From contig JADNRV010000598.1 of assembly GCA_015499995.1 (NCBI GenBank), positions 1-23,001 on the forward strand: DNA of 23,001 nucleotides. The letters run 5' to 3'. The stretch comes from Flammula alnicola (Eukaryota > Basidiomycota > Agaricomycetes > Agaricales > Strophariaceae). This document shows positions 1 to 9,600 of the stretch, piece after piece. Under the pieces are notes generated by a model. The model saw nothing but the letters and a program-made list of their open reading frames with translations, did no database searches and was not told where the DNA came from. Positions within the stretch are counted from its first letter, which is position 1. Each line of letters begins with the position of its first letter. The translations under genes and the position numbers were made by a program.

Positions 1-1704
1 TCAGAGCCAGCGACTGCTGGAATCAACAAACGTTGTGACGGTTGTCAAAGCGTGCGAGGTATCCAGCTTTTGTCGATCGCTGGCATCATAATTCCTGTCT
101 CTAAAACTCGACAATCGTCAGCGCTGGTAGTACGTGTGAATGCATCAAATGACATTTTTAGATACAATTTCTCCCCCGCCTGTGAACCTGCAAGTGTCGA
201 GACATATGTGAAGCTTCGGCTCGGGAGGAATACAGCCAATGCTCGTTCGAATGATGCAACGAACACCCATTGTTACTGGGAGATACACCAAAGCTCGAGT
301 TCTCGAGAGAAAAAAAGGGTGTTACTATGCTTTTGGGGTGCGGAAGGAAGATGTGGCAAGAAAGAAAGACTCCTTACCTGGTCGCCGTGTGGCGCACTTT
401 CGGTTATCACACTTGCGGGAGTGATGGAACAGACCGCGCTCCTGATTTCGTACGCATAAGTAGCAGAACGCGATTCTGATATGCTATTTAGCCCGTAGTT
501 TTTTCACCGAGTAGTTTTGAAATAAACATACCAGATGACGATGCAGCGTGCTACAATGTTGTGAGAGTATTATCGACAGCATAGTTAATAAAGGATTTCT
601 CTCCCCAAATTGCACAAGCAGCCTGATGGTGAGAAGATTGAGAGGGTTGCGTGGGCCTTCCGGAGGAGCTTCAGGAAAGAAGCCTTCGTGTTGGGAGGAA
701 ACCCAAGGTCTTCTCTACCGCGCTGCCCGACTGGCAACCGCCCGATCCCAGTGGAGATCATACGGCACGATGAGATGTTAACATGAGACGAGCTGATGCC
801 AGCTGAGATGGACTGAGCGTTGGCAAGAAATACGTAAAAAAAAATTTGCAGCGTACCAATAACGGTCCTACAGTATATAAGCCAGACGAAATGGCGGGAT
901 GAGTCAGAATCGCGCTTATTGGGCGCACTTATTTAGCTTTAGCAAAATATAGCAAGGGAGTCTGTACATTGCTTGTCAATATCTGCACCGCTTTAGAATG
1001 AGAAAGGTAAATCTTACTTCCTGCCCGTATGCTGGCTTTCCAATGCAGCAGCACATTGCGACACTTTGCGGGTATGTCTCCATAGCGGATAAGCTCATAA
1101 AAGGCAGTACGAAAGGCAACACCCCTTTTGCTTTTTCGATCAGGGGACGTTCCCGTGTTCATATGATTCTGTCAGCGCGCGGATTTCGAATTCGCGCTAA
1201 GCACCTAGACCTTGGATGGATCCCTGACCCTCGATTGCGACCCCATCTTGGCCCAGGGAAGGGCAGAAGAAGACTGGCATGTTAGACCCATAAGAATAAT
1301 CCCTGTGCTATCCTGCTGCCAGCTGGTTGGCGTCGATCGTCGTTTTATTCATATCAGGTCAAATCACCAAGATCAGTGAACGTTGTTCGCGGATCCAGAA
1401 AGAATCAAAAATAGCCTGGACTTTTCAGAGAAAACATAAGAGCTACTCACCTCATCGAAAGGGGAGCTTTCTGACCTAGTCTAACCTCTATACCTTCAGC
1501 TTGGAGCGTCGCCAGCGATGTGGATGCGAGAGGAATACTTGTCACAGCCGTGTCACGTCCCAGCCTGACGACGCCGCTCCAAGCCGGGCGGATAAGATGG
1601 ATCAGAATCGCTATCCTTGAGCAATATTTGTCGCGTACCTCAGGACCTCAGACGCTTTCCAGAACCTGTTCTTATTTGCCTCCCGACCAGAATTGGTGCA
1701 TAAC
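1..1704. other. Outer part of the left arm, no recognised gene
   Basis: This stretch lies upstream of the left uridine phosphorylase start. Open frames exist on both strands, for example 929-1162 on the minus strand and 52-459 on the plus strand. None matches a family I know, and several are broken by indels relative to the matching right-arm sequence, which argues against conserved coding. Part of it must be the promoter and 5' UTR of the phosphorylase gene. An A-run at 836-844 followed by T's differs slightly between the arms. Confidence 0.6.
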
Positions 1705-3301
1705 ATGAAAGATACGTTGACCGATGCTAGTACGTGTTTTCGCTTTTACGAAACCAGGGTTCAAGGTGTGATCTCACATTCATCTAGATTTCCCCAGGAC
1801 AGCAGACCAGCGCGTCTATCATTTAGGTGTCCGTCCTGGTGAGGTGGCCAATCGAATTGTAAGAAGGATCGACGTAGAAAGCGCAGTGTTATGGCTCTGA
1901 CGATCTGATCTAGGTGACAGTCGGGTCTCCGTCAAGAGCGAACACTGTTGCAGGACTCCTGGATGCCCAACCAAAGCCTTTTGTCCTCTCCTCCGAGCGT
2001 GGATTCTTGACAATCACAGGACGCTACAAGGGCACTCCGATTTCTATCATAAGTATCGGTATGGGCAACCCGAATATGGATTTTTTCGTGCGCGAAATTA
2101 GGGAATCCGTCAGCGGCGACTTGGCTATCATTAGGTTCTGAGCATTGCGTCACTCTATTATTTTCTATAAGAACACACTTACTGAACAACCAAAAGGTTA
2201 GGGTCTTGTGGCGCGCTGATCGATGTCTTACCTGGGACCGTCGTCGTCCCACAGGCCAGCGTAGCAATAACTCGGAACTTTGATTTCGACTTTGTCAACC
2301 CAGACCATTGCGATGAACCTGCATACCTAATTAGTAAACCTGTAAGCGTGTCTGATCACGATCGAATTAAATTGCCTTTTTACCATACCTTTGGTTTTGT
2401 AGGTGTCCGCCGATGAAGAACTTACTGAAGAGGTACGGGCGCTAGCGCTTTTCGAGTTACCCGTAAATTTTCATATCTTCATATGATATCTCCGACGATA
2501 GGTTCACAAGGCTCTTGAGGCTGCGAAACCACCCTCTTCTAGCTCGCTCATAATTTCCAGGACGATCAATGCTTCTGCTGACAGGTTCGTCTCCCGCGAC
2601 CCCCATTCCCACAAAAACACTAACACGGACATTTTTTGCCAGTTTCTATTCGTCCCAGGGAAGACAGACGTCCTTCCCTGATCACAATGCCGACTTGATT
2701 CAGCATCTGCAAGAGAAGGTGGAAAACCTTTCAACGCTCGAAGTTAGCGATTTATTTTGTATGTGTAATATCAGAAGATGCTTAAGACCTATCTTTGACA
2801 GATGGAAACCTTCCATCTCTTTCATCTGGCCGCTTGTTGGACTGGCCGGACCGTCGTCTCCAAGGTGGCCCCGACCCCCCTCACCACGGGGCCTGTCAAT
2901 CCCATTATTGCCCGATCCTCGAATCCCACACACCTTGACCATCCTACTCCACCATCTTTACCGAATACGATCATCAGAGCAGCTGCGACGCACATGATCT
3001 TCGCTTCTCGTAAATCCCAGGATTTTATCACACCGCAGCAGGTGGAAGAACTCGAAAATTGGACCGGGAAGGTAAGCCTTTTTGCCGGTCTTCCTCTTCA
3101 CTATTGACGAAGCTTCGGACTCACATGTGGTATCGGATTGCTCTTCTTTGCAGGGGGTATTAAACGCCTTGGTAAACATAGAAATCCCGCAAGATGTGAG
3201 TGGCCTGTAATGCTTAATCGAGACGACATTTCCCTGATACGCGCCCTGGTTCTTCGCAGCGGGTGCATACGGACCAAGGCAGCGTTTGGGAACTCGTGTA
3301 G
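1705..3301 (+). CDS. Uridine phosphorylase, left-arm copy (10 exons)
   Basis: The enzyme reversibly splits uridine with phosphate to uracil and ribose-1-phosphate in pyrimidine salvage, in the cytosol. Exons: 1705-1729, 1788-1858, 1914-2134, 2197-2341, 2403-2432, 2502-2584, 2643-2742, 2802-3071, 3154-3195 and 3260-3301. Together they give 342 aa; all nine introns are GT-AG and 55-82 nt. Motifs of the NP-1 (PNP/UDP) phosphorylase family are visible: phosphate-loop GSPSRA at about 36-41, SIGMGNPNMDFF at about 82-93, LGSCG at 107-111, base-binding SFYSSQGRQ at 192-200, and the family EMET at 225-228. A Pro/Thr/Ser-rich loop at about 250-285 makes it longer than E. coli Udp, as in fungal homologues. 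ATG 1705 is chosen because exon 1 then splices to give DANFP before the conserved VYHLGVRPGE. The last intron avoids an early stop at 3208 and adds the conserved RVHTDQGSVWEL ending. Specificity for uridine over other nucleosides is inferred from family resemblance. Confidence 0.88.
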
Positions 3302-3637
3302 GCACCACCCTATCGGTGCCAATTTAAATATATCTAGAACGCTTTTGTTTATTGGTACTTATGTACTAAACACACCTTTTGATTTTCGGATTTAGCCCTT
3401 TCAATCACTGTGCATTGTGATCGCGAACTCAATTATTCGCTGTCCGTTGACTCGATTATTCGACGTCGAGTGAGAAGGTCGCCTACGGTTGGTCCTATGC
3501 GTCCAGAATTCCGACAGCTGGATCGGTAACTAATGAGAGACAGGGTGTAGGAAACGGGATATACGATAAAATTTCTACCATACGTACACGGTTCAATATT
3601 TGGACACCCGTTCTCGCAGATTTCAATCTGTCAACAT
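3302..3637. other. Spacer between convergent phosphorylase and LRR genes, left arm
   Basis: These 336 nt lie between the 3' end of the phosphorylase gene (plus strand) and the 3' end of the LRR fragment (minus strand), so they hold two convergent 3' UTRs. No gene is apparent. The mirror segment is 5469-5806, about 2 nt longer (an extra A in two A-runs). Confidence 0.7.
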
Positions 3638-4554
3638 TTAATCCGAACCAGCCCAGATGACATCCACGACACCAAGCTCCCTGAAGGACAGAGCATCCTC
3701 CCTGTCTACCAGTTTACAATTGGCCACGCGCAAGTAGATGATATGCGCTGGCTGGAATGACTCCTCCATGGCTATGATCGTCGACACAATATTTGTCGAC
3801 GGCGCTGTTGCGCCTGCCTGAGACAGCCCGGGTCTATGTCCGCGCATCTTCCTCAACGGCTTAATCTTCCTTCCCATCTGGGATTCATCTGTCCTATGAC
3901 CACCGCTATCGTTCCCATCCTGAGGCTCCCTCGTGACGGTCTCAGTTGCTCCATTCGGTGCACCCTCACCTTTATGGACGCATTCCTCTTCGAAATCATT
4001 CGAGCTTCTGTTCCTGAAGAGAACAACCGCACGCAAACTTGCGCAGTCGACATCCTGGCAGCCCCAAAATGACAAGGCCTCGAGCCTAGGACAAACCTTG
4101 ACGCCGCGTCTTGATCGGCCCATTCCCCCGCCTCCTTCAGCATGTGGTTTGATGATTCCGCCGATTTTTTCCTGTAGTCCCTCCAACAATCTTCCCAGTC
4201 CAGAACACGAATCGAGGGACAAAGAAGTAAGGACCGGCATGTACCCTAAGATCGCCTCCGCGCGCCCCGGTTCCATCGAGATCTTGAAGTGGGACAGCGT
4301 GAGATGGGTCAGGTTTAACAGGCGGGGGTCACGAAAGATAGATTCTAGTCGCGGAAATACGGGCAAGGGGGTGTTTCTTCAGTGCTATCTCGCGCCGCGG
4401 TGTCGACATTGGTAAACGCCACTTTCTCGAGGGCTGGAACCAAAAACTTCCGAAGGACGCATGCGGTCGTTTCCTCTCCTTCGCACTGCAGGCTGATGTC
4501 ACGTAGGGACGGAAAACTAACGACACGGTTTTCCTGCGAGGCTACTCGCTCCCA
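3638..4554 (-). pseudogene. 5'-truncated F-box/LRR-like gene, left-arm copy, frameshifted
   Basis: This copy is read on the minus strand from the palindrome axis to the TAA at 3640-3638. It resembles the C-terminal leucine-rich part of the large Agaricomycete F-box/LRR-like family, with repeats such as LTHLTLSHF, MPVLTSLSLDSC and CPRLEALSFWGCQ, and a tail ending VVDVIWAGSD. No F-box is present: upstream reading stops at a TGA at 4557-4555 in the spacer. A run of five C's (4367-4371 on the plus strand as G) is one base shorter than in the right copy and breaks the frame between the part encoding FPSLRDISLQCEGE and the part encoding PVFPRLESIF. Downstream of that the frame is open for about 240 codons. 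No intron is needed. Function unknown; F-box/LRR proteins usually select ubiquitination substrates, but this fragment cannot do so as it stands. Confidence 0.72.
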
Positions 4555-4579
4555 TCATCGCCGCACAAATATATGCGCG
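4527..4579. other. Unpaired centre (spacer) of the palindrome
   Basis: These 53 nt separate the two arms. The last paired bases are 4526 and 4580. Within the spacer a 5-bp stem (4536-4540 with 4545-4549, loop of 4) could form. Read on the minus strand, the spacer continues the left LRR frame for about ten codons before a TGA at 4557-4555. Read on the plus strand, the right LRR frame is open across the whole spacer back to a TAG at 4504. The axis therefore lies inside what was coding sequence of the LRR gene. A short asymmetric spacer like this is expected at the axis of a fold-back duplication, and also at a head-to-head assembly join. Confidence 0.85.
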
Positions 4580-5468
4580 GTGTCGTTAGTTTTCCGTCCC
4601 TACGTGACATCAGCCTGCAGTGCGAAGGAGAGGAAACGACCGCATGCGTCCTTCGGAAGTTTTTGGTTCCAGCCCTCGAGAAAGTGGCGTTTACCAATGT
4701 CGACACCGCGGCGCGAGATAGCACTGAAGAAACACCCCCCTTGCCCGTATTTCCGCGACTAGAATCTATCTTTCGTGACCCCCGCCTGTTAAACCTGACC
4801 CATCTCACGCTGTCCCACTTCAAGATCTCGATGGAACCGGGGCGCGCGGAGGCGATCTTAGGGTACATGCCGGTCCTTACTTCTTTGTCCCTCGATTCGT
4901 GTTCTGGACTGGGAAGATTGTTGGAGGGACTACAGGAAAAATCGGCGGAATCATCAAACCACGTGCTGAAGGAGGCGGGGGAATGGGCCGATCAAGACGC
5001 GGCGTCAAGGTTTGTCCTAGGCTCGAGGCCTTGTCATTTTGGGGCTGCCAGGATGTCGACTGCGCAAGTTTGCGTGCGGTTGTTCTCTTCAGGAACAGAA
5101 GCTCGAATGATTTCGAAGAGGAATGCGTCCATAAAGGTGAGGGTGCACCGAATGGAGCAACTGAGACCGTCACGAGGGAGCCTCAGGATGGGAACGATAG
5201 CGGTGGTCATAGGACAGATGAATCCCAGATGGGAAGGAAGATTAAGCCGTTGAGGAAGATGCGCGGACATAGACCCGGGCTGTCTCAGGCAGGCGCAACA
5301 GCGCCGTCGACAAATATTGTGTCGACGATCATAGCCATGGAGGAGTCATTCCAGCCAGCGCATATCATCTACTTGCGCGTGGCCAATTGTAAACTGGTAG
5401 ACAGGGAGGATGCTCTGTCCTTCAGGGAGCTTGGTGTCGTGGATGTCATCTGGGCTGGTTCGGATTAA
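4573..5468 (+). pseudogene. 5'-truncated F-box/LRR-like gene, right-arm copy, frameshifted
   Basis: This is the mirror copy of the left LRR fragment. The first ATG of the open frame is at 4573, inside the spacer, and reads MRGVVSFPSLRDISLQ. The poly-C run at 4735-4740 has six C's, keeping the frame into PVFPRLESIFRDPRLLNLTHLTLSHF. An A-run near 4937-4942 then has five A's against six in the left copy, which shifts the frame just after LLEGLQEK. The remainder (KIGGII to VVDVIWAGSD) continues in the next frame to the TAA at 5466-5468. Each copy therefore keeps the base the other has lost. One missense difference (His to Arg) follows at about 4961. Read through literally it would end at 5253 with an unrelated tail. 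Confidence 0.72.
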
Positions 5469-5806
5469 ATGTTGACAGATTGAAATCTGCGAGAACGGGT
5501 GTCCAAATATTGAACCGTGTACGTATGGTAGAAATTTTATTCGTATATCCCGTTTCCTACACCCTGTCTCTCATTAGTTACCGATCCAGCTGTCGGAATT
5601 CTGGACGCATAGGACCAACCGTAGGCGACCTTCTCACTCGACGTCGAATAATCGAGTCAACGGACAGCGAATAATTGAGTTCGCGATCACAATGCACAGT
5701 GATTGAAAGGGCTAAATCCGAAAATCAAAAGGTGTGTTTTAGTACATAAGTACCAATAAACAAAAGCGTTCTAGATATATTTAAATTGGCACCGATAGGG
5801 TGGTGC
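5469..5806. other. Spacer between convergent LRR and phosphorylase genes, right arm
   Basis: Mirror of 3302-3637. It holds the 3' flanks of the LRR fragment (plus strand) and the right phosphorylase copy (minus strand). I see no gene in it. The run near 5736-5740 has one more base than its left counterpart. Confidence 0.7.
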
Positions 5807-7403
5807 CTACACGAGTTCCCAAACGCTGCCTTGGTCCGTATGCACCCGCTGCGAAGAACCAGGGCGCGTATCAGGGAAATGTCGTCTCGATTAAGCATTA
5901 CAGGCCACTCACATCTTGCGGGATTTCTATGTTTACCAAGGCGTTTAATACCCCCTGCAAAGAAGAGCAATCCGATACCACATGTGAGTCCGAAGCTTCG
6001 TCAATAGTGAAGAGGAAGACCGGCAAAAAGGCTTACCTTCCCGGTCCAATTTTCGAGTTCTTCCACCTGCTGCGGTGTGATAAAATCCTGGGATTTACGA
6101 GAAGCGAAGATCATGTGCGTCGCAGCTGCTCTGATGATCGTATTCGGTAAAGATGGTGGAGTAGGATGGTCAAGGTGTGTGGGATTCGAGGATCGGGCAA
6201 TAATGGGATTGACAGGCCCCGTGGTGAGGGGGGTCGGGGCCACCTTGGAGACGACGGTCCGGCCAGTCCAACAAGCGGCCAGATGAAAGAGATGGAAGGT
6301 TTCCATCTGTCAAAGATAGGTCTTAAGCATCTTCTGATATTACACATACAAAATAAATCGCTAACTTCGAGCGTTGAAAGGTTTTCCACCTTCTCTTGCA
6401 GATGCTGAATCAAGTCGGCATTGTGATCAGGGAAGGACGTCTGTCTTCCCTGGGACGAATAGAAACTGGCAAAAAATGTCCGTGTTAGTGTTTTTGTGGG
6501 AATGGGGTCGCGGGAGACGAACCTGTCAGCAGAAGCATTGATCGTCCTGGAAATTATGAGCGAGCTAGAAGAGGGTGGTTTCGCAGCCTCAAGAGCCTTG
6601 TGAACCTATCGTCGGAGATATCATATGAAGATATGAAAATTTACGGGTAACTCGAAAAGCGCTAGCGCCCGTACCTCTTCAGTAAGTTCTTCATCGGCGG
6701 ACACCTACAAAACCAAAGGTATGGTAAAAAGGCAATTTAATTCGATCGTGATCAGACACGCTTACAGGTTTACTAATTAGGTATGCAGGTTCATCGCAAT
6801 GGTCTGGGTTGACAAAGTCGAAATCAAAGTTCCGAGTTATTGCTACGCTGGCCTGTGGGACGACGACGGTCCCAGGTGAGACATCGATCAGCGCGCCACA
6901 AGACCCTAACCTTTTGGTTGTTCAGTAAGTGTGTTCTTATAGAAAATAATAGAGTGACGCAATGCTCAGAACCTAATGATAGCCAAGTCGCCGCTGACGG
7001 ATTCCCTAATTTCGCGCACGAAAAAATCCATATTCGGGTTGCCCATACCGATACTTATGATAGAAATCGGAGTGCCCTTGTAGCGTCCTGTGATTGTCAA
7101 GAATCCACGCTCGGAGGAGAGGACAAAAGGCTTTGGTTGGGCATCCAGGAGTCCTGCAACAGTGTTCGCTCTTGACGAAGACCCGACTGTCACCTAGATC
7201 AGATCGTCAGAGCCATAACACTGCGCTTTCTACGTCGATCCTTCTTACAATTCGATTGGCCACCTCACCAGGACGGACACCTAAATGATAGACGCGCTGG
7301 TCTGCTGTCCTGGGGAAATCTAGATGAATGTGAGATCACACCTCTGAACCCTGGTTTCGTAAAAGCGAAAACACGTACTAGCATCGGTCAACGTATCTTT
7401 CAT
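5807..7403 (-). CDS. Uridine phosphorylase, right-arm copy (10 exons)
   Basis: This is the mirror copy of the left-arm gene, also 1597 bp and 342 aa. Exons on the minus strand: 7403-7379, 7319-7249, 7193-6973, 6910-6766, 6704-6675, 6605-6523, 6465-6366, 6306-6037, 5954-5913 and 5848-5807. All splice sites are kept. Two one-base indels relative to the other copy fall in introns: intron 1 is 1 nt longer and intron 6 is 1 nt shorter. In the exons I see only two changes, both amino-acid altering transitions: P38S inside the GSPSRA phosphate loop, and L117S in the DVLPG strand after LGSCG. The left copy carries the more usual residue at position 38, so this copy may have weaker phosphate binding; that is inference. 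Otherwise the motifs and probable role match the left copy. Confidence 0.86.
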
Positions 7404-9130
7404 GTTATGCACCAATTTTGGTCGGGAGGCAAATAAGAACAGGTTCTGGAAAGCGTCTGAGGTCCTGAGGGTACAGTTGGCGACAAATATTGCTCAAGGA
7501 TAGCGATTCTGATCCATCTTATCCGCCCGGCATGGAGCGGCGTCGTCAGGCTGGGACGTGACACGGCTGTGACAAAGTATTCCTCTCGCATCCACATCGC
7601 TGGCGACGCGTTCCAAAGCTGAAGGTATGGAGGTTAGACTAGGTCAGAAAGCTCCCCTTTCGATAATGTGAGTAGCTCTTATGTTTTCTATGAAAAGTCC
7701 AGGCTATTTTTGATTCTTTCTGGATCCACGAACAACGTTCACTGATCTTGGTGATTTGACCTGATATGAATAAAACGACGATCGACGCCAACCAGCTGGC
7801 AGCAGGATAGCACAGGGATTATTCTTATGGGTCTAACATGCCCAGTCTTCTTCATGCCCTTCCCTGGGCCAAGATGGGGTCGCAATCGAGGGTCAGGGAT
7901 CCATCCAAGGTCTAGGTGCTTAGCACGAATTCGAAATCCGCGCGCTGACAGAATCATATGAACATCGGGAACGTCCCCTGATCGAAAAAGCAAAAGGGGT
8001 GTTGCCTTTCGTACTGCCTTTTATGAGCTTATCCGCTATGGAGACATACCCGCAAAGTGTCGCAATGTGCTGCTGCATTGGAAAGCCAGCATACTGGCCA
8101 GGAAGTAAGATTTACCTTTCTCATTCTAAAGCGGTGCAGATATTGACAAGCAATGTACAGACTCCCTTGCTATATTTTGCTAAAGCTAAATAAATGCGCC
8201 CAATAAGCGCGATTCTGACTCATCCCGCCATTTCGTCTGGCTTACATATATACTGTAGGACCGTTATTGGTACGCTGCAATTTTTTTTTTACGTATTTCT
8301 TGCCAACGCTCAGTCCATCTCAGCTGGCATCAGCTCGTCTCATGTTAACATCTCATCGTGCCGTATGATCTCCACTGGGATCGGGCGGTTGCCAGTCGGG
8401 CAGCGCGGTAGAGAAGACCTTGGGTTTCCTCCCAACACGAAGGCTTCTTTCCTGAAGCTCCTCCGGAAGGCCCACGCAACCCTCTCAATCTCCTCACCAT
8501 CAGGCTGCTTGTGCAATTTGGGGAGAGAAATCCTTTATTAACTATGCTGTCGATAATACTCTCACAACATTGTAGCACGCTCGCATCGTCATCTGGTATG
8601 TTTATTTCAAAACTACTCGGTGGAAAAACTACGGTGCTAAATAGCATATCAGAATCGCGTTCTGCTACTTATGCGTACGAAATCAGGAGCGCGGTCTGTT
8701 CCATCACTCCCGCAAGTGTGATAACCGAAAGTGCGCCACACGGCGACCAGGTAAGGAGTCTTTCTTTCTTGCCACATCTTCCTTCCGCACCCCAAAAGCA
8801 TAGTAACACCCTTTTTTTCTCTCGAGAACTCGAGCTTTGGTGTATCTCCCAGTAACTATGGGTGTTCGTTGCATCATCTTCGAACGAGCATTGGCTGTAT
8901 TCCTCCCGAGCCGAAGCTTCACATATGTCTCCGACACTTGCAGGTTCACAGGCGGGGGAGAAATTGTATCTAAAAATGTCATTTGATGCATTCACACGTA
9001 CTACCAGCGCTGACGATTGTCGAGTTTTAGAGACAGGAATTATGATGCCAGCGATCGACAAAAGCTGGATACCTCGCACGCTTTGACAACCGTCACAACG
9101 TTTGTTGATTCCAGCAGTCGCTGGCTCTGA
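7404..9130. other. Outer part of the right arm, no recognised gene
   Basis: This is the mirror of 1-1704 and lies upstream of the minus-strand phosphorylase copy. A plus-strand stretch (8511-8751, ending before a GT donor-like GTAAGG at 8752) and another at 8862-9086 look mildly coding. The opposite strand also has a long open frame (8669-9229). None is recognisable, and the left-arm counterparts carry indels that break them. I make no gene call. Confidence 0.55.
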
Positions 9131-9600
9131 CGCTGTCTGTTGACTGTTCAAGCCTTTACGAAATATCGAGAGGTGCACACGTGTGAGGATATCTACATGA
9201 ACAATTTTATGACGGTCTTTTCGGATCACTCACCTTTGCGATTATCAGAGTCTACGCGGTTGTCGAAAATTGCGCAGATAATAATAATCACTGATATGAC
9301 CTGACCCTAGGGTCGCGCGGACCATAAAGGGTTCAGGCAAGGTTAACTGACGTGAAGGATGCTGACTCACGCAAACCAGAACAACGAGAGATGGTTAAAC
9401 CTGTTCAAACATCCCGATTCCCGCTATTTTCGGAGCCGTGATCAATCCTAAATGCACACCCCATTTATCGCAGCGATGGATATCTGGAGTGATGTCGGGC
9501 TCACATGTCTCGAAGATCGTCTCACCTAATTCTGTGAGGCTCATTTGCTGCACGTTGATATCTGGTGTACAGAGTGCAATTTAACGCCCATTTCTCTTGC
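9131..9600. other. Flank of the palindrome, no gene seen
   Basis: Sequence just outside the part of the right arm that can be verified. No convincing coding region, transposon end or target-site duplication was found. Whether the palindrome really ends at 9130 cannot be decided because the matching left flank is outside the window. Confidence 0.5.

Larger units (their letters stand above)
1..4526. repeat. Left arm of a large inverted duplication (palindrome)
   Basis: This segment is the reverse complement of 4580-9130. Base 1 pairs with 9130 and base 4526 pairs with 4580, so the right arm is 25 nt longer through small indels. The arm is already paired at the first base, so its outer end lies outside the window and true arm length is unknown. 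Reading both arms side by side gives roughly 30 differences in the outer 1.7 kb and about ten in the inner 2.8 kb (estimates by eye). They are single substitutions, many of them transitions, plus indels of 1 to about 6 nt. The arm contains an intact uridine phosphorylase gene and a broken LRR gene. No transposase, integrase or reverse transcriptase was seen inside. Confidence 0.97.
4580..9130. repeat. Right arm of the large inverted duplication
   Basis: This is the mirror copy of 1-4526. It holds the second uridine phosphorylase gene (minus strand) and the second LRR fragment (plus strand). It may continue past 9130, but the matching left flank is outside the window. Marks that distinguish it from the left arm include a 4-nt insertion near 8246, a replaced block near 7470-7478 (left-arm counterpart around 1633), a 5-A instead of 6-A run near 4937-4942, and a 6-C instead of 5-C run at 4735-4740. 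Confidence 0.97.

Noticed and set aside
1160..1230. tRNA-like T-loop (TTTCGAAT within GC-rich arms), also present in the right arm near 7925-7950
   Set aside because: No matching acceptor stem, D-arm or anticodon stem could be folded around it, and the two arms differ by a substitution in the stem.
2958..3322. Minus-strand open frames of 73 to 116 codons over the 3' end of the left phosphorylase gene, mirrored at 5786-6150
   Set aside because: They overlap well-supported exons and introns of the phosphorylase gene on the other strand and have no recognisable motif.
3933..4415. 160-codon plus-strand open frame across the left LRR fragment
   Set aside because: It is the antisense of leucine-rich coding sequence, is low in complexity, and its right-arm counterpart is much shorter. 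It is a shadow of the LRR frame.
4382..4762. Open frame running across the palindrome centre that encodes nearly the same peptide from both arms
   Set aside because: Reading through an inverted repeat makes sense and antisense versions of the same sequence adjoin automatically. It is a by-product of the palindrome.
1..9130. The palindrome as the terminal inverted repeats of a transposon
   Set aside because: The arms meet at a 53-nt centre with no room for a transposase between them, and they contain ordinary intron-bearing metabolic genes rather than mobile-element genes.
1..9130. The palindrome as a simple fold-back of a single sequencing read
   Set aside because: A self-copied read would give arms that differ only by random errors. 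Here there are clean substitutions, a replaced block near 1633/7475, a 4-nt insertion, and no indels in the phosphorylase exons. A false join of two haplotypes is not excluded.
8669..9229. 186-codon minus-strand open frame at the outer edge of the right arm
   Set aside because: The left-arm counterpart is altered by 1- and 2-nt indels, the protein has no recognisable motif, and the opposite strand looks equally coding-like. Not enough to call a gene.
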